Assembly: GCA_902589345.1 (NCBI GenBank)
Contig: CACISU010000002.1
Location: forward strand, 1 to 64,000
Reading direction: 5' to 3'
Source of the DNA: an uncultured Pelagibacteraceae bacterium
GTDB taxonomy: Bacteria; Pseudomonadota; Alphaproteobacteria; Pelagibacterales; Pelagibacteraceae
DNA length: 64,000 nucleotides
The notes under the pieces were generated by a model. The model saw only the letters and a list, made by a program, of their open reading frames with translations. It ran no database searches and was not told where the DNA came from. Of this stretch, positions 62,290 through 64,000 are shown one piece after another. The position numbers were made by a program, and so were the translations under genes. The first letter of the stretch is position 1. Each line of letters begins with the position of its first letter.

Positions 62290-62618
62290 TGATTAGTGCA
62301 ACAAAAAAATGGATATTTTTAAAGCTAAGTGCAGTAATACTATTACCATTAATGATATGGTTTTTATTTAACCTAGTTTCATTTTACGATAAATCTTATC
62401 AGGACGTTATTTTATTTTTTACTAGCCAGCCTTCAAAACTACTATTTTCATTATTTATAATTTTTGCTTACTTTTATTCTGCATTAAGCATAAGTGAGGT
62501 TTTTGAAGACTATATCGAAGGTGAAAAATTAAAAAATGTCGCAAACAAAACTCTCTTTTTATTTGCTATAATAATGCCAATATTAACAATATTAATATTA
62601 TATAAATTAAGCTTATGA
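62289..62618 (+). CDS. sdhD: Succinate dehydrogenase membrane anchor SdhD
   Basis: A 109-residue three-helix membrane protein. Sequence conservation is low; the [20 protein letters not shown] segment after helix 2 occupies the place of the conserved H-x-x-x-G-x-x-x-I-x-x-D-Y region, with Ser-Glu in place of the usual haem-ligand His. Position between sdhC and sdhA supports the call. It overlaps sdhA by four bases. Confidence 0.92.
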   Translation: MISATKKWIFLKLSAVILLPLMIWFLFNLVSFYDKSYQDVILFFTSQPSKLLFSLFIIFAYFYSALSISEVFEDYIEGEKLKNVANKTLFLFAIIMPILTILILYKLSL

Positions 62619-64000
62619 GTTCTTATAAAATTATAGATCATGAATACGATGTAGTAGTTCTTGGAGCAGGAGGAGCTGGTTTGAGAGCTGCAGTCGGTCT
62701 TAGTGAGGCTGGACTAAAAACAGCGTGTATCTCTAAGGTTTTCCCAACAAGGAGCCATACATCGGCAGCACAAGGAGGAATTTCAGCTGCTCTTGGAAAC
62801 ATGGGTGAAGATGATTGGAGATGGCATATGTATGATACTGTAAAAGGATCAGATTGGCTGGGTGATCAGGATTGTATTGAGTATTTGTGTAAAGAAGCTC
62901 CTCGAGCAGTTTTAGAATTAGAAAGATATGGAGTTCCATTTAGCCGAACAGAAGATGGAAAAATTTATCAAAGACCTTTTGGAGGAATGACAAAAAATTA
63001 TGGAAATGAAACTGTACAAAGAACTTGTGCAGCAGCAGATAGAACGGGTCACGCAATACTTCACACAATGTATGGCCAGGCTCTAAAACATAATACTGAA
63101 TTTTTTATTGAATATTTTGCATTAGATTTATTAATGAAAGATGGTGAATGTAAAGGTTTAATAGCTTGGAATTTAAATGATGGAACTATTCATAGATTTA
63201 GATCTCATATAACAATTATAGCAACTGGTGGATATGGAAAAACATACTACTCATCTACTTCAGCCCATACTTGTACAGGTGATGGAAATGCTATGGTATT
63301 AAGAGCTGGTTTACCTTTACAAGATATGGAATTTGTACAATTTCACCCTACAGGAATTTATGGACATGGAACTTTAATATCCGAAGGAGTTCGAGGTGAA
63401 GGAGGATATTTATTGAATTCTAAAGGTGAAAGATTTATGGAAAGATACGCACCAAAAGCTAAAGATCTTGCATCTAGAGATGTTGTAAGTAGATCGATAG
63501 CAGTTGAGATTAATGAGGGAAGAGGAGTTGGAAAAGAAAAAGATCATGTTCATCTTCATTTAGATCATTTAGATCCAGATGTAATTGAGAAGAGACTTCC
63601 AGGAATATCGGAGTCTTCAAGACTATTTGCTGACGTTGATGTTACCAAAGAACCAATACCAGTTGTTCCTACAGTTCATTATAATATGGGTGGTATTCCA
63701 ACAAATTATAAAGCTGAAGTTTTAACTGTAAATGGTTCAGAAAAAATTGTACCTGGACTTATGGCAATTGGCGAGGCAGCATGTGTTTCAGTTCATGGAG
63801 CTAACAGACTAGGATCAAATTCATTAATTGATTTAGTAGTTTTTGGAAGAGCTGCTGCTAAAAGAGCTGCAGAACTTGTTAAACCAGGAACTCCACATGA
63901 GAAAATCTCAGATTCAGAAACTGAAAAATGTTTAGATAGATTTGAAAAATTAAGAAATGGAAATGGAACAAACAGAACTGCCGATCTAAGACTGGCTATG
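62615..64000 (+). CDS. sdhA: Succinate dehydrogenase flavoprotein subunit (3' end outside window)
   Basis: The first 462 codons are visible and open to the right edge. The dinucleotide motif [15 protein letters not shown], the covalent-FAD histidine in [13 protein letters not shown], the [21 protein letters not shown] active-site block and [24 protein letters not shown] are conserved. It oxidises succinate to fumarate. The ATG overlaps the sdhD stop (ATGA). Confidence 0.97.
   Translation, partial: MSSYKIIDHEYDVVVLGAGGAGLRAAVGLSEAGLKTACISKVFPTRSHTSAAQGGISAALGNMGEDDWRWHMYDTVKGSDWLGDQDCIEYLCKEAPRAVLELERYGVPFSRTEDGKIYQRPFGGMTKNYGNETVQRTCAAADRTGHAILHTMYGQALKHNTEFFIEYFALDLLMKDGECKGLIAWNLNDGTIHRFRSHITIIATGGYGKTYYSSTSAHTCTGDGNAMVLRAGLPLQDMEFVQFHPTGIYGHGTLISEGVRGEGGYLLNSKGERFMERYAPKAKDLASRDVVSRSIAVEINEGRGVGKEKDHVHLHLDHLDPDVIEKRLPGISESSRLFADVDVTKEPIPVVPTVHYNMGGIPTNYKAEVLTVNGSEKIVPGLMAIGEAACVSVHGANRLGSNSLIDLVVFGRAAAKRAAELVKPGTPHEKISDSETEKCLDRFEKLRNGNGTNRTADLRLAM

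Overview
The window is about 70% A+T, very compact (no gap between genes exceeds about 180 bases, so there is no gene-free stretch over 300 bases), and holds only chromosomal, mostly housekeeping genes. Gene content and order fit the SAR11 clade (Candidatus Pelagibacter, Alphaproteobacteria). The strongest marker is a 369-residue DMSP demethylase (dmdA) next to dmdB and dmdC, supported by a Pelagibacter-like TRAP transporter, PagL-like, IalB-like and DUF2794 proteins and many overlapping stop/start codons. I see no insertion sequence, prophage, CRISPR array or rRNA.

Layout. 1-4.0 kb: end of a ubiH-type hydroxylase, a LON-domain protein, and a tandem pair of TPR-sulfotransferases. 4.0-8.8 kb: tRNA-Gly(GCC) running into phhB, then purH, a heparinase II/III-like protein, rpe and a YggT-like membrane protein on the minus strand. 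8.8-15.8 kb: an acetate-type sodium symporter with its DUF4212 small subunit, an unknown protein, acs, an EVE protein, an FkbM methyltransferase and tsaD. 15.9-19.7 kb: hemC, hemD, an MscS channel, yggT and folD. 19.7-24.3 kb: a light-damage neighbourhood with two photolyase-family proteins, a DCC/DUF393 protein, a 41-residue DUF2256 zinc-finger protein, a 39-residue membrane peptide, an SDR and PsiE. 24.5-30.2 kb: argG, a TIGR02466 oxygenase-like protein, an IalB protein, an aldo/keto reductase, a Bax-inhibitor-1 protein, DUF2794, a septation protein A homologue and hspQ. 30.4-34.5 kb: cytochrome c maturation genes ccmCDEFGH. 34.5-47.6 kb: PagL, two tandem FMN-dependent 2-hydroxyacid oxidases, an aminotransferase, a GlcD-type oxidase, a TRAP transporter with unusual extensions, an MFS transporter, an alpha/beta hydrolase and a secreted unknown. 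47.6-55.6 kb: ftsY, dapF, a structured RNA leader before ffh, rpsP, trmD, rplS and leuCDB. 55.6-60.9 kb: the DMSP demethylation cluster dmdC-dmdB-hydrolase-dmdA. 60.9-64 kb: asd and sdhC-sdhD-sdhA (the last cut by the window edge).

How it works together. The cell appears to live on small organic acids and methylated sulfur compounds. One locus imports and activates acetate (symporter plus acs). Another looks built to take up and oxidise 2-hydroxy or 2-oxo acids. A third demethylates DMSP and processes its CoA thioester. Electrons enter the respiratory chain through succinate dehydrogenase and c-type cytochromes matured by the Ccm proteins.

The observations most worth a second look are the multi-branched RNA before ffh, the photolyase-family protein with its core first and an apparent alpha/beta domain last, the FeS-type photolyase lacking most cluster cysteines, the 330-residue coiled-coil tail on the TRAP large permease, the EF-hand-like loop in the acetate-type symporter, and the hydrolase embedded between dmdB and dmdA.
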